In this document: positions 4,751 to 12,054 of the stretch, piece by piece
Numbering within the stretch: position 1 is the stretch's first letter
Layout: each line of letters begins with the position of its first letter
Source: Gammaproteobacteria bacterium
GTDB taxonomy: Bacteria; Pseudomonadota; Gammaproteobacteria; S144-34
Assembly: GCA_015494165.1 (NCBI GenBank)
Contig: WGBS01000171.1
Coordinates: 1 to 15,884, forward strand
Direction of reading: 5' to 3'
DNA length: 15,884 bases
Notes under the pieces: generated by a model
Seen by the model: only the letters and a program-made list of their open reading frames with translations
Told to the model about the DNA's origin: nothing
The model's database searches: none
Position numbers and translations under genes: made by a program

Positions 4751-5602
4751 TCACCCTCCAGCCTTTGTCCAGATGCCAGTCGCCGGCAGGGCCCACAGCG
4801 TGCCCCGCTCGTCGATCACCCACACCGTCCCCCGCGCGGCGAGCGTCCACGTGCCGGCGACGGTTGTTGTTGTCGGTGTCGCCGCCGTCCACTCCACCGG
4901 CATCACCGCATCGGCCTGCACCAGCAGCGCGCCACGCCAATCCACCGGCAATGCAGCCTCGCCGATGACCCGCCGCAGCCACTCGACGGGGGCCGAGGCG
5001 TCCGCGATGACGCCCGCCGTCCACTCGGCTGGAATCAGCGCGTTCGCGGGGACGACCACCAGGTGCTCGATGGGCAGCGGCGCGTCCGCCTGCACGAGCA
5101 CGCCGCCCGTCCACTCGACGGGAAGCGTGCCGTCGGCGACGACCTGCGACACCGCCTCGACCGGCAGCGCGCCGTCCCGCAGGATGCGGCTCAACCACTC
5201 GACGGGCCCGCCCGCATCGGCCCGCACGGCCGCGGTGCCATCTACGGGCATGGCCCCATCGGCGAGCAGCCGCAGGGTCCACTCCACGGGGAGTGCAGCG
5301 TCCGCCTGGACGACGGTCGTGCCGAGCCACTCCACCGGCAGCACGGCATCCCGCCGCACCCGCGCTGTCCACTCGGCCGGCAGACGCGCATCGCGCACCA
5401 CGCGGGCCGTCCACTCCAGGGGTGCGCCGGCGTCCGCCCGCACAGCAGCGGCCCACTCGGCCGAGGCCTCGCCGTCCGCCGCCATTCGAGCCGCCCACTC
5501 GACGGGCATCACGGCCTCGGAGGTGACGGTCGCGCCTCCGCCACCGGCCTGCTCCGGCACCCCGAGCGTGCCAGTGCCGAGCGTACGCGCCCCCAGGCTC
5601 AT
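4751..5602 (-). CDS. 14-residue-repeat phage protein
   Basis: This 283-residue protein is built mainly of a degenerate repeat with consensus D-A-x-L-P-V-E-W-T-x-x-V-x-A. About 15 units run from residue 29 to 240. Most are exactly 14 residues; units 5, 10 and 14 are 16 residues, with V-V-Q-A or L-V-Q-A at the end. The head (1-28) is glycine-rich, and a C-terminal domain (about 245-283) contains three G-T-x-W/L-x-like strands. Such a regular P-V-E-W period suggests a beta-solenoid or stacked fibre, perhaps a tail spike or a rod between fibre modules. The start overlaps the stop of the fibre-associated gene as ATGA. I do not recognise a named family. Confidence 0.8.
   Translation of the reverse strand: MSLGARTLGTGTLGVPEQAGGGGATVTSEAVMPVEWAARMAADGEASAEWAAAVRADAGAPLEWTARVVRDARLPAEWTARVRRDAVLPVEWLGTTVVQADAALPVEWTLRLLADGAMPVDGTAAVRADAGGPVEWLSRILRDGALPVEAVSQVVADGTLPVEWTGGVLVQADAPLPIEHLVVVPANALIPAEWTAGVIADASAPVEWLRRVIGEAALPVDWRGALLVQADAVMPVEWTAATPTTTTVAGTWTLAARGTVWVIDERGTLWALPATGIWTKAGG
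4883..5518 (-). repeat. Coding 42-bp periodic repeat array
   Basis: This is the DNA for the P-V-E-W repeat units of the 283-residue protein. The base period is 42 bp (14 codons), with three 48-bp units. On the plus strand the core recurs as CCACTCGACGGG or CCACTCGGCCGG variants. Copies differ at many third positions, so the array is old or diversified rather than a fresh duplication. Confidence 0.85.
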
Positions 5603-6114
5603 ACCGCCTCCAGATCGCGCTCAGCCTGCTCAGCGATGGCGAGGCAGGCCTGCCAGTCGGTCGCGGCCTTGATGTCGGCCTTGGCCTTCATGCGTATCGC
5701 CTCGATCTGCGCCGCCTTCTGCATCCACGCATCGGCGATGGCGAGGATCTCGTCTGCGACCTGCTGTGCGCTGATGCCGCGGGCCTGCGCCTCCGTGCCG
5801 ATCAGCGGCCACGGTGAGGCGTCCGCCGGGTAGCCGGCAGCCTTGTAGGCTTGCGCCTGCTCGCGCTTGAGCTGGTACACGGCCTCCTGCCCCGGCTGCC
5901 ACGTGATATAGCGGGCGCGCGCCTTGCCAGCCGCCTCGTCCACACGATCGCTAGCCTCGCGCTGGGCGTGCGGCAGCGGGTCGAATGTGTCGATGATGGC
6001 CTGCACGGCAGCATCGTCGCTGCTCGTCCACACGCCATCCGTCTCGACCAGCCAATGGCCATGCCGCTCGATCTCCTCGTGGAGCCACGGCCCTTTTTCC
6101 GTATACGTGATCAT
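5599..6114 (-). CDS. Tail-fibre-associated small phage protein
   Basis: This 171-residue protein opens M-I-T-Y-T-E-K-G-P-W-L-H-E-E-I, with S-S-D-D-A-A-V-Q-A-I-I-D at about 31-42. I associate this pattern with small proteins encoded after phage tail fibres. The middle holds R-Y-I-T-W-Q-P-G-Q-E-A-V-Y, and the C-terminal half is a long charged helix (K-A-A-Q-I-E-A-I-R-M-K-A-K-A-D-I-K). It has no signal or membrane segment. A fibre assembly chaperone or a fibre-linked structural protein are both possible. Translation is coupled to both neighbours by 4-base ATGA overlaps. Confidence 0.65.
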   Translation of the reverse strand: MITYTEKGPWLHEEIERHGHWLVETDGVWTSSDDAAVQAIIDTFDPLPHAQREASDRVDEAAGKARARYITWQPGQEAVYQLKREQAQAYKAAGYPADASPWPLIGTEAQARGISAQQVADEILAIADAWMQKAAQIEAIRMKAKADIKAATDWQACLAIAEQAERDLEAV

Positions 6115-6992
6115 GTGAACATCACCACCGGCACATAGAATTCAGTGGCAAGGGATCCCGCCGCCGTCGCGGGCAGGCTCAACCACCCAGCAGTCACACC
6201 TTCACTAAAGCCAGCGTAATGGCGAGCGTAGGAACCGCCGATTTGCCAGGGCGTCGGCGTAAAGATTCCAATGGGCGCTCCGCTTACTGAAAACAGCGTC
6301 ACCGCACCGTTTGCCGCTACTGCTGTAAACAGCCATTCTCCCTTGCGCACCTTCAGCGGAGCCCCAAGTGCCCCTCCCTTGACTCCGGTCGTGTCTACCC
6401 CGAAAAACGCCGTGCTAGTGATAAGGCCTCCCGGCTTTCCGTTTGGATTCATTCGGTAAATACCGATTTTTGCGCTCGTCCCCGCCGCACCAGCAGTGGT
6501 CACGCGGACATAAGCGTTAGCTAGCGTCTCAGTTGCCGTCGCCAGGAATGGCAAGTAATACACCCTGTCAGCACTTACCCCGAACTTGTTCCCTGCTGAA
6601 CCTGCATGCCCGGAAACCCGATATGTCCCCGCATAAGATGGCCCTCCGCGCTCCTTGAATGGAGGAGCCGGCACGACCGCCTCTTGAACCGCATCGATCG
6701 TGACTACTGCTGACGTCCTCACAGAAAGCCCCGCTGTCACTCCATTCACATAATCCTCGTTCAGGGTGCCACCCGAAAGCACGGCAAAAATCTTTTCCCT
6801 AACCAAGGTATCTGCTGCTGACAGATATCCAATCCCAACCTCACGGTCCGCGCCGTCTTCTATCGTGTAGTAGAACCTGCGATTCAGGGGGAAGACAGAC
6901 GAAAAAGGCACAAACCCAGACGGCGCGCCGCCGAGAGTCAGCGCTCCGGTCCCGCCATTCGTTACGGTCTCCTTGACCCAGTTGGCGAGCAT
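6111..6992 (-). CDS. Tail fibre protein
   Basis: This 293-residue protein has an N-terminal module (about 1-95) beginning N-W-V-K-E-T-V-T-N-G-G-T-G. It continues through F-Y-Y-T-I-E-D-G and G-I-G-Y-L-S-A-A-D-T-L-V-R-E. This is a virion-anchoring beta domain seen at the start of many phage tail fibre proteins. The rest is a beta-rich glycine/alanine domain (A-Y-V-R-V-T-T-A-G-A-A-G) likely to contact the host surface. It ends F-Y-V-P-V-V-M-F-T. The DNA is noticeably more AT-rich than the core tail genes, as expected for an exchangeable host-range module. The start directly follows the stop of the 27-residue stub (TAAATG). Confidence 0.75.
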   Translation of the reverse strand: MLANWVKETVTNGGTGALTLGGAPSGFVPFSSVFPLNRRFYYTIEDGADREVGIGYLSAADTLVREKIFAVLSGGTLNEDYVNGVTAGLSVRTSAVVTIDAVQEAVVPAPPFKERGGPSYAGTYRVSGHAGSAGNKFGVSADRVYYLPFLATATETLANAYVRVTTAGAAGTSAKIGIYRMNPNGKPGGLITSTAFFGVDTTGVKGGALGAPLKVRKGEWLFTAVAANGAVTLFSVSGAPIGIFTPTPWQIGGSYARHYAGFSEGVTAGWLSLPATAAGSLATEFYVPVVMFT

Positions 6993-7076
6993 TTAGTTAG
7001 CCCCGTCCGTCATCGCCGCATACCCCCGGCCCAGCGGGTCGGCGGCGATCTCGTCTCGAAGGATGTCCCACCGCAT
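6993..7076 (-). pseudogene. 27-residue stub of a phage tail-module protein
   Basis: ATG 7076 follows AGGGGAAAGCGAAG, and the product contains L-R-D-E-I-A-A-D-P-L-G-R-G-Y-A-A-M-T-D. This pattern is common at the N-terminus of phage proteins of roughly 100 or more residues, where it is normally followed by further helical sequence. Here it ends after G-A-N at a TAA that abuts the fibre start. The simplest reading is a gene truncated when the fibre module was exchanged. A functional short peptide that couples translation is also possible. Confidence 0.5.
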
Positions 7077-7090
7077 CTTCGCTTTCCCCT

Positions 7091-8896
7091 TCACAGCAGA
7101 AATGCGTACATCGCGTCGTCGACGTAGTGCCATGTCCCGTCGCGCGGGTTCTCCATCGCAAACGCGCTCGTGTATGGCGGCGACGAAAGGCCCACAATGA
7201 CGTCCGTTGCGCCGTTGAACGCGACGCTGTCCGGCTGGCTCGGCCACACGGAGCCTGGCGACGCCGTCGTCTTCCGTCCCATCACCTTGTCAAGGGTCGT
7301 GTCGAGCGTCGGCACGCGCTGGATGTTCACAAGACCCCAGACGCCGGCCCTCATCTGCACGCAGAACGCGTCTACATCGAACGTCGTTGCGCCTGGTTCT
7401 GTTGCATTGGCATAGAGCAGCTTTGCGCGAAACTGAAGATATGGGTCTAACTCAGGTAGCTTTTCACTATCGAATGATATTCCGGCCCTCGGATTTATGG
7501 ATTTGCTGGGATTGTCCGCGTTGGTGTAAGAAAAGCCATTGCTCATACTGTGTCCGCCAGCGACCACGGTATGATTGAATTGGTATGTCCTCCCCAATGA
7601 GGTGCTTCCGCCGGAACAGTCTGCGAAGACTTCGGTTTCGGTGAATGCGTTTGTATTGTCTGCGGTCCACGTGCCACTTATTGTTCGCGCACCGGCCGAG
7701 ATTGACCATGTGAGCGATGTCGAAGCGGTGTAATCGACACGCGCCGTGTAGCTGCGGTCATCGCTTATGCACGTGTTCGTGGTCGTGTCGTAGAGCGCGC
7801 TGCCAGTCGCCGACCATGACTCAGTCGCAGAAGAAGTCGCTGTCCTCGTGATCGACGCCTTTACTTGTTCCAACACCTCGCCGTCGTAATAAGCGCCTAT
7901 TACCATTCCGTTCACTGCAAACTCCCAGGATCCCTCTTCCCAATACACGCTGCTCGAGGTCGCGTCTGGTCTATCTTCCCATATAACGTTGTCGATGACC
8001 GTCGTGCTCGTTCCATCACCATTGTCCGTCGTGCTCATGACCGCCCTGTGGTCACGATACTTCCATACGCTATTGATGTTGACCGTTCGAGACCCTACGC
8101 ACGCCGCTCTATCGGCCACCAGCGTCAGCGACGCGCTGATAGTGCCGTCAGCTAGAACGTCTAGCGAGATCTCATACACGCCCAACCACCCGACGGCATC
8201 ACCGTTTTGGTAGCCAAGTCCGAAACATGCCCGCCTGCCGCTCTCGCTCACGTCCATTACGCTCAGCCAACGGGTAGCGGACTCGTCGTAGTAGACATAG
8301 ACAAAGGCTGGTCCTCCCGCCTGGCCGCCAGGACACGTCACGGTGACATCCTGCGACGCCGGGGTGTTGCGCTCTACGACTCCCCACGGGCTCAGACGTA
8401 ACTTCACCTCGCACGTGTCGGTTGCGCCGTCATGCGTAGCAGAGAGCACCTCGACGCGCCAGTTCCTACCGTCGCTCGCCGCCAGAAGCCAGCCGCCATG
8501 TTTCTCGAAAACGACCTTTTCGTTCCCGGAGCCGTCGATTGCAGTTGTCGGGTACAGGAACAGCGGCCAGTTGCCGTCGCCCATCCACATCGTGTACAGG
8601 CAGTAGTCTGTGTATTCCTTCCCCGTTGACGGATCCGGGTTAGGGGCGGTCAACCATGCGGGAGCGCCTGGTGCGCTTGGGTGCTTCCACAGGAGCGTGT
8701 GGTTGAACGACGTGCTGCCGCCGCCGAAGTCAACCGTGAGGACCTTTCCAGTGTTCGTCGTGAGCGTCGCGTTACCGGCCCCGTCGATCCGCACCACGCC
8801 ATGCCACGGATTCCCGAGCATGACCGGGTCGATGCGGTACGCAGCCGGGAGCTTTCCGCTTTGCAGCTCGACGTTGGGGACCTTGAGCGGAATCAT
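7091..8896 (-). CDS. Large tail tip or fibre protein
   Basis: This 601-residue protein starts M-I-P-L-K-V-P-N-V-E-L at an ATG that overlaps the preceding stop as ATGA. A longer reading of the frame to 9337 would run through two other genes and is rejected. The sequence is beta-rich and full of T, S, G, D, N and W (for example W-M-G-D-G-N-W-P-L-F-L-Y-P). Several cysteines are present, and S-A-T-E-S-W-S-A-T-G-S repeats occur in the second half. There is no helical core, no membrane segment and no enzyme motif that I can see. Composition, size and place between hub and fibre suggest a virion surface protein at the tail tip. Its DNA is more AT-rich than upstream genes in places, consistent with exchange. 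Confidence 0.65.
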   Translation of the reverse strand: MIPLKVPNVELQSGKLPAAYRIDPVMLGNPWHGVVRIDGAGNATLTTNTGKVLTVDFGGGSTSFNHTLLWKHPSAPGAPAWLTAPNPDPSTGKEYTDYCLYTMWMGDGNWPLFLYPTTAIDGSGNEKVVFEKHGGWLLAASDGRNWRVEVLSATHDGATDTCEVKLRLSPWGVVERNTPASQDVTVTCPGGQAGGPAFVYVYYDESATRWLSVMDVSESGRRACFGLGYQNGDAVGWLGVYEISLDVLADGTISASLTLVADRAACVGSRTVNINSVWKYRDHRAVMSTTDNGDGTSTTVIDNVIWEDRPDATSSSVYWEEGSWEFAVNGMVIGAYYDGEVLEQVKASITRTATSSATESWSATGSALYDTTTNTCISDDRSYTARVDYTASTSLTWSISAGARTISGTWTADNTNAFTETEVFADCSGGSTSLGRTYQFNHTVVAGGHSMSNGFSYTNADNPSKSINPRAGISFDSEKLPELDPYLQFRAKLLYANATEPGATTFDVDAFCVQMRAGVWGLVNIQRVPTLDTTLDKVMGRKTTASPGSVWPSQPDSVAFNGATDVIVGLSSPPYTSAFAMENPRDGTWHYVDDAMYAFLL

Positions 8897-9231
8897 GACG
8901 ACTGGAACTGCACGGTGATCGTCTCGCCGTTGGCGTCCTCGAACTGGACCTCCTTGAGCGGCTCGATACGGAAGATGATCGCCCCGTCGGTCGTCGTCAC
9001 CGTCTGCGGCGCGTAGTAGACGCGCGATCCCGGCACCTCCGAGAGTGGGGACGCGATGCCGCCGCCACCGCCGCTGCCCTGCTGCTTGCCAACGCCTGGA
9101 CGGGCGATGCCGCGCTGCGCAGGGATGGCCGAGCCAGGGGCCGGCGGGAGCGGGCCCGTCGGCTTGCGCGGCTCGCGGAGGAGCTGCCGTAACGCCTGGA
9201 CCGCAGCGTCGTCGAGGACGTCCGTCGCCAT
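8893..9231 (-). CDS. Small virion-associated protein with proline/glycine linker
   Basis: This 112-residue protein has a helical N-terminus (T-D-V-L-D-D-A-A-V-Q-A-L-R-Q-L-L, 3-18). A flexible linker rich in P and G follows (about 22-60, including G-K-Q-Q-G-S-G-G-G-G-G). The C-terminal half has beta strands (R-V-Y-Y-A-P-Q-T-V-T-T-T-D-G). ATG 9231 is chosen: it has GGAGG 4 bases ahead and overlaps the preceding stop by one base (TGATG). A GTG immediately before it is less likely. The linker-and-strand architecture suggests a connector between tail-tip components. No family recognised. Confidence 0.65.
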   Translation of the reverse strand: MATDVLDDAAVQALRQLLREPRKPTGPLPPAPGSAIPAQRGIARPGVGKQQGSGGGGGIASPLSEVPGSRVYYAPQTVTTTDGAIIFRIEPLKEVQFEDANGETITVQFQSS

Positions 9232-9647
9232 CACACCTCCTGCACGTCGTTCGTGGTGAGCGTGAGCTCGTTGCTCGTCCCCACCGCGAGCGTCGTGGGC
9301 TCGACCCGAATCCAGATCGCCACGGCGTTGGCCACACCGCCGCTGATGCTGGCGCCGAGGCTCAACGCAGCGCCAGGCGTGGCGGTGTCGAGGCCGGCCT
9401 GGGTCGTGGCGAGCTTGACCGCGGTCGCTTCCTGGCCGCTTCCGGGCGCGCTGTCCGACACCGAGACCTGGATGGGATCCACGCCGGGGTTGCTCAACGC
9501 CTGGAGCGTCTTGGTGCCGTCCGTCGAGCCGAAGTAAACCACGGTGTCGATCGCGCCCGTGGACCCGTCGCTCTCGAAGGTGAATGAGAGCGTGCCGACC
9601 GGGTTGGTGAGGTTGCTGTCCTCGTAGAACTGGAAGGTGAGCGGCAT
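9231..9647 (-). CDS. Beta-rich small tail protein
   Basis: This 138-residue protein has strand-rich sequence throughout: M-P-L-T-F-Q-F-Y-E-D, then T-G-A-I-D-T-V-V-Y-F-G-S-T-D-G-T-K, and finally A-I-W-I-R-V-E-P-T-T-L near the end. It looks like an Ig-like or jelly-roll virion component. It has no cysteine and no membrane helix. A GAGGT ribosome site overlaps the stop region of the hub gene just upstream. Its stop overlaps the next ATG by one base, and its last codons carry the ribosome site of that gene. Position after the hub implies a tail-tip location. The specific role is unknown. Confidence 0.65.
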   Translation of the reverse strand: MPLTFQFYEDSNLTNPVGTLSFTFESDGSTGAIDTVVYFGSTDGTKTLQALSNPGVDPIQVSVSDSAPGSGQEATAVKLATTQAGLDTATPGAALSLGASISGGVANAVAIWIRVEPTTLAVGTSNELTLTTNDVQEV

Positions 9648-9655
9648 GGCCTACC

Positions 9656-11545
9656 TCATGCGATGGTCAGCGCGTCCACGGGCACGCGCACCCGGTGCGG
9701 AATCCAGCCGCCGCCGGCGGCCTCGAACTCGGCGGGGTCGCCGTCGGCGCCGGATCCCGGCGTCTTCACCACGAAGCGCTCGTCGTAGACGGGCGCGCCG
9801 GGCCAGAAGGTGGTGCTGTTGCCGATGTAGCCGTCCCAGTTCGGGTCCTCGGGCGGCGAGTCCGCGAGCCCACCGAGGTGCGTGGGCAGCCCGATGACGG
9901 TGTCGGCCGGGCCGGGGCTCAGCGTGTCGGGGCGAGCGGGCGCCGACACCAGGTCGTCCGTGACGCCGGCGGGGTCGGCGACGAAGAGCGCCACCTCGAC
10001 CCCCGTGGTCGCGCGGCCCGCGTCGATGTCGAGCGTGTGCCGGACGCGCGCGACCTTGCCCGTGGCGTCGATGCCGAGCGCCTGGATTCGGGCGACGTGG
10101 TGGCGCTCCACCCCAGGCTCGATCGGCACCTCGCCGTAGACCCGCGTCGCCCGGAGCGAGGCGAGAATCTTGCGCCGGGCGCGGGCGATGAGCGTCTCGA
10201 TGGCGTCGACGCGGGCCGGATCGTCATAGTCGTCGGCGATCCAGTCGCCGTTGCCGTCACGCACGGCGCCGGCCGGGGGCGGCTCGTAGCCCGCCTCGAA
10301 GCGCCACTCGTCGCCGGCGAGCTCTTCCATGCCCCAGGTCTCCTCGACGAGCTGCTCCCTATAGCGCGAGACCGCCTCCGGGGCCCGCACCTCGATGCGG
10401 TAGCGCTCGGTCACCGTCTGCACGAAGCGCGCGGCAAGCTCGAAGGTGGCGCCGACGGCGAGCTTCTGACGCAGGTCCTCGCGGATCACCCAGGCGCGCA
10501 ACCCCGCGCCGGAGCACCTGATCCAGCCGCTCGGCGGCAGGAGGTCGTAGCTCGGCTCGCCCTTGAGGGCCCAGCCGGTGCCGACCGCGGCGCTGCGGAT
10601 GGTGTCCTTGTCCGGCAGCGTGGAGCCCTTCTTGATGTAGTCGCAGAAGGTCCACGGATGCTTCCAGACGTAGCGGCGCTCGCGTTGACGGCGGCGCCGG
10701 TAGCGATACTCGACGGTGAGGCGCACCGTCGTGGTGATGGCACGCCGGTGGGCCAGCTCGATGCGCACCGAGCGGTCCAGCACCTGCGACGGCCCCCAGG
10801 ACCAGTCCGGCGCCGTGCCCGCGACGTCCCATGGGGCGAGCCTTCCTGCACCGAAGCGGTCGAGGTCGTAGGAGGCGGCCAGCGTGCTGAGGCGGTCCTC
10901 GAAGTGCGCCCACGGCTCGGCACCGGCATCGAAGACGCGGTCCGACCAGTACGAGCCCGGCAGGATGGCGGCAATCCCAGCCCGGTCGAGGCGCTCGATG
11001 TGCTGCTGGAGCTCGTCCGTGCAGCGTACGCTGCACGTGCGCGTGCGCGGATCGTAGGCAGGCGTGTCCACAACCCCCGTGAAAAGGCGCTCGCGCCGGC
11101 GCTGCGCGCCTGCCGCATCCACGAAGACGACATCCAACAGCACGGGTTTGCCTGGCCAGGTGTCAGGCGGGCCCAGCACCGTGAGCGCGTCCGGCAGCAG
11201 CGAGAGCTCGGCGATGCGGGCGGCGCCCTCCTCCGCCTCCACCGTTGCCGTTCCGGTCAGCAGCGCGCTCACGTCCTGCCCCCCGATTTCCGCCGCGAGC
11301 CGCCAGCGGCTGCGGTCGCTCCACGCGCTGTCCTGCACCGTCACGCGAAACCCCACGCTTACCCGTGCCGCGGCGCGCACCGCAATCGTCATCGGCGCAC
11401 GGACCTGTCCGAATCCGGACACGACCTTGATGACAATCGGCGCGCTGACCTGTCCGCGCTGGCGTACGGCGATGCGCATGGCGACGAGCAGCCGCCCTGA
11501 CGGGGCGACCACGTCGATCTGCATGGGCGCCTGGATGAGCGCCAT
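9656..11545 (-). CDS. Probable tail hub protein
   Basis: This 629-residue protein starts at ATG 11545, overlapping the preceding stop by one base (TGATG) behind a GGGGGAGGAGG site. The first 70 residues are four to five short beta repeats of about 14-15 residues (A-P-I-V-I-K-V-V-S-G-F-G-Q-V-R, A-P-M-T-I-A-V-R). A domain at about 80-180 follows, with G-G-Q-D-V-S and R-L-F-T-G-V-V-D-T-P-A-Y-D-P. It resembles the tail-hub (T4 gp27/late control D-like) fold, where an F-T-G-x-V strand recurs. The middle is basic and aromatic, and the C-terminus contains D-G-N-G-D-W-I-A-D-D-Y-D-D, a possible calcium-binding loop. Placement after the tape measure fits the central hub of a siphovirus tail. The family assignment is moderate. 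Confidence 0.65.
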   Translation of the reverse strand: MALIQAPMQIDVVAPSGRLLVAMRIAVRQRGQVSAPIVIKVVSGFGQVRAPMTIAVRAAARVSVGFRVTVQDSAWSDRSRWRLAAEIGGQDVSALLTGTATVEAEEGAARIAELSLLPDALTVLGPPDTWPGKPVLLDVVFVDAAGAQRRRERLFTGVVDTPAYDPRTRTCSVRCTDELQQHIERLDRAGIAAILPGSYWSDRVFDAGAEPWAHFEDRLSTLAASYDLDRFGAGRLAPWDVAGTAPDWSWGPSQVLDRSVRIELAHRRAITTTVRLTVEYRYRRRRQRERRYVWKHPWTFCDYIKKGSTLPDKDTIRSAAVGTGWALKGEPSYDLLPPSGWIRCSGAGLRAWVIREDLRQKLAVGATFELAARFVQTVTERYRIEVRAPEAVSRYREQLVEETWGMEELAGDEWRFEAGYEPPPAGAVRDGNGDWIADDYDDPARVDAIETLIARARRKILASLRATRVYGEVPIEPGVERHHVARIQALGIDATGKVARVRHTLDIDAGRATTGVEVALFVADPAGVTDDLVSAPARPDTLSPGPADTVIGLPTHLGGLADSPPEDPNWDGYIGNSTTFWPGAPVYDERFVVKTPGSGADGDPAEFEAAGGGWIPHRVRVPVDALTIA

Positions 11546-12054
11546 CAGGCCTCCTCCCCCGCCAGACGCCACCGCACCGCCGCGCCCGTGACGTCGATCT
11601 GCTGCTGGGGCGGCGCGAAGTAGGCCAGGAACTCGGGCCAGTACATGGCGTAGTAGCTCGTCGCGCCCGAGACGGTCCCGAGCGTGGCGGTGTCGCCGGC
11701 CATCGAGACCGACGTCTCCACCGGCCGGTCGTCCACGATGGCGAAACCGCGCACGCCGACGTCGCCGCGCCGGGCGGCCGGCAACGTGATGACGTTGCTC
11801 GTGCTCCAGACCGACCGCGGGGCGCTGGCACGCATGAGCTGGGGCGAGGACCAGTCGATGCCGGCGAGCCCGTCCGGGATCCAGCCCGTGCCGGTGATGA
11901 CCGTGCGCAGCTTCGACCAGGCCGTCTGCTTGAGGGCGCTCCCGTCAGAGGCGCGCAGCAGGACAGCCCCCTCGACCGGCTCGTAGGTCTGCTCCAGCCC
12001 GAGCATGGCGTACTCGGGGATGGTGACGGGACCGATGACGAGCGGGACCCTCAT
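11545..12054 (-). CDS. Tail protein following the tape measure
   Basis: This 169-residue protein starts M-R-V-P-L-V-I-G-P-V-T-I-P. It contains L-E-Q-T-Y-E-P-V-E-G-A-V-L-L-R and W-S-K-L-R-T-V-I-T-G-T-G-W-I-P-D-G-L. It is beta-rich with no membrane segment. It lies between tape measure and hub, the place of the distal tail or minor tail protein in siphoviruses. Its size is nearer to a small distal-tail adaptor than to lambda gpM/gpL, so the name stays open. ATG 12054 overlaps the tape-measure stop as ATGA and has GGGAGG upstream; the longer open frame to 12471 lies inside the tape measure and is rejected. Confidence 0.7.
   Translation of the reverse strand: MRVPLVIGPVTIPEYAMLGLEQTYEPVEGAVLLRASDGSALKQTAWSKLRTVITGTGWIPDGLAGIDWSSPQLMRASAPRSVWSTSNVITLPAARRGDVGVRGFAIVDDRPVETSVSMAGDTATLGTVSGATSYYAMYWPEFLAYFAPPQQQIDVTGAAVRWRLAGEEA

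Noticed and set aside
3829..5833. Long overlapping plus-strand frames across the structural and repeat-protein genes
   Set aside because: They are shadows of minus-strand genes that have coupled starts, ribosome sites and protein-like sequence.
7091..9337. 748-codon version of the tip-protein frame
   Set aside because: The part above 8896 overlaps two coupled genes and translates as arginine/proline-rich shadow; ATG 8896 overlaps the preceding stop as ATGA.
9695..11500. 601-codon plus-strand frame
   Set aside because: Antisense to the hub gene. Composition (R, A, G, V, H runs) is typical of the shadow frame in GC-rich DNA; no ribosome site and no neighbours on that strand.
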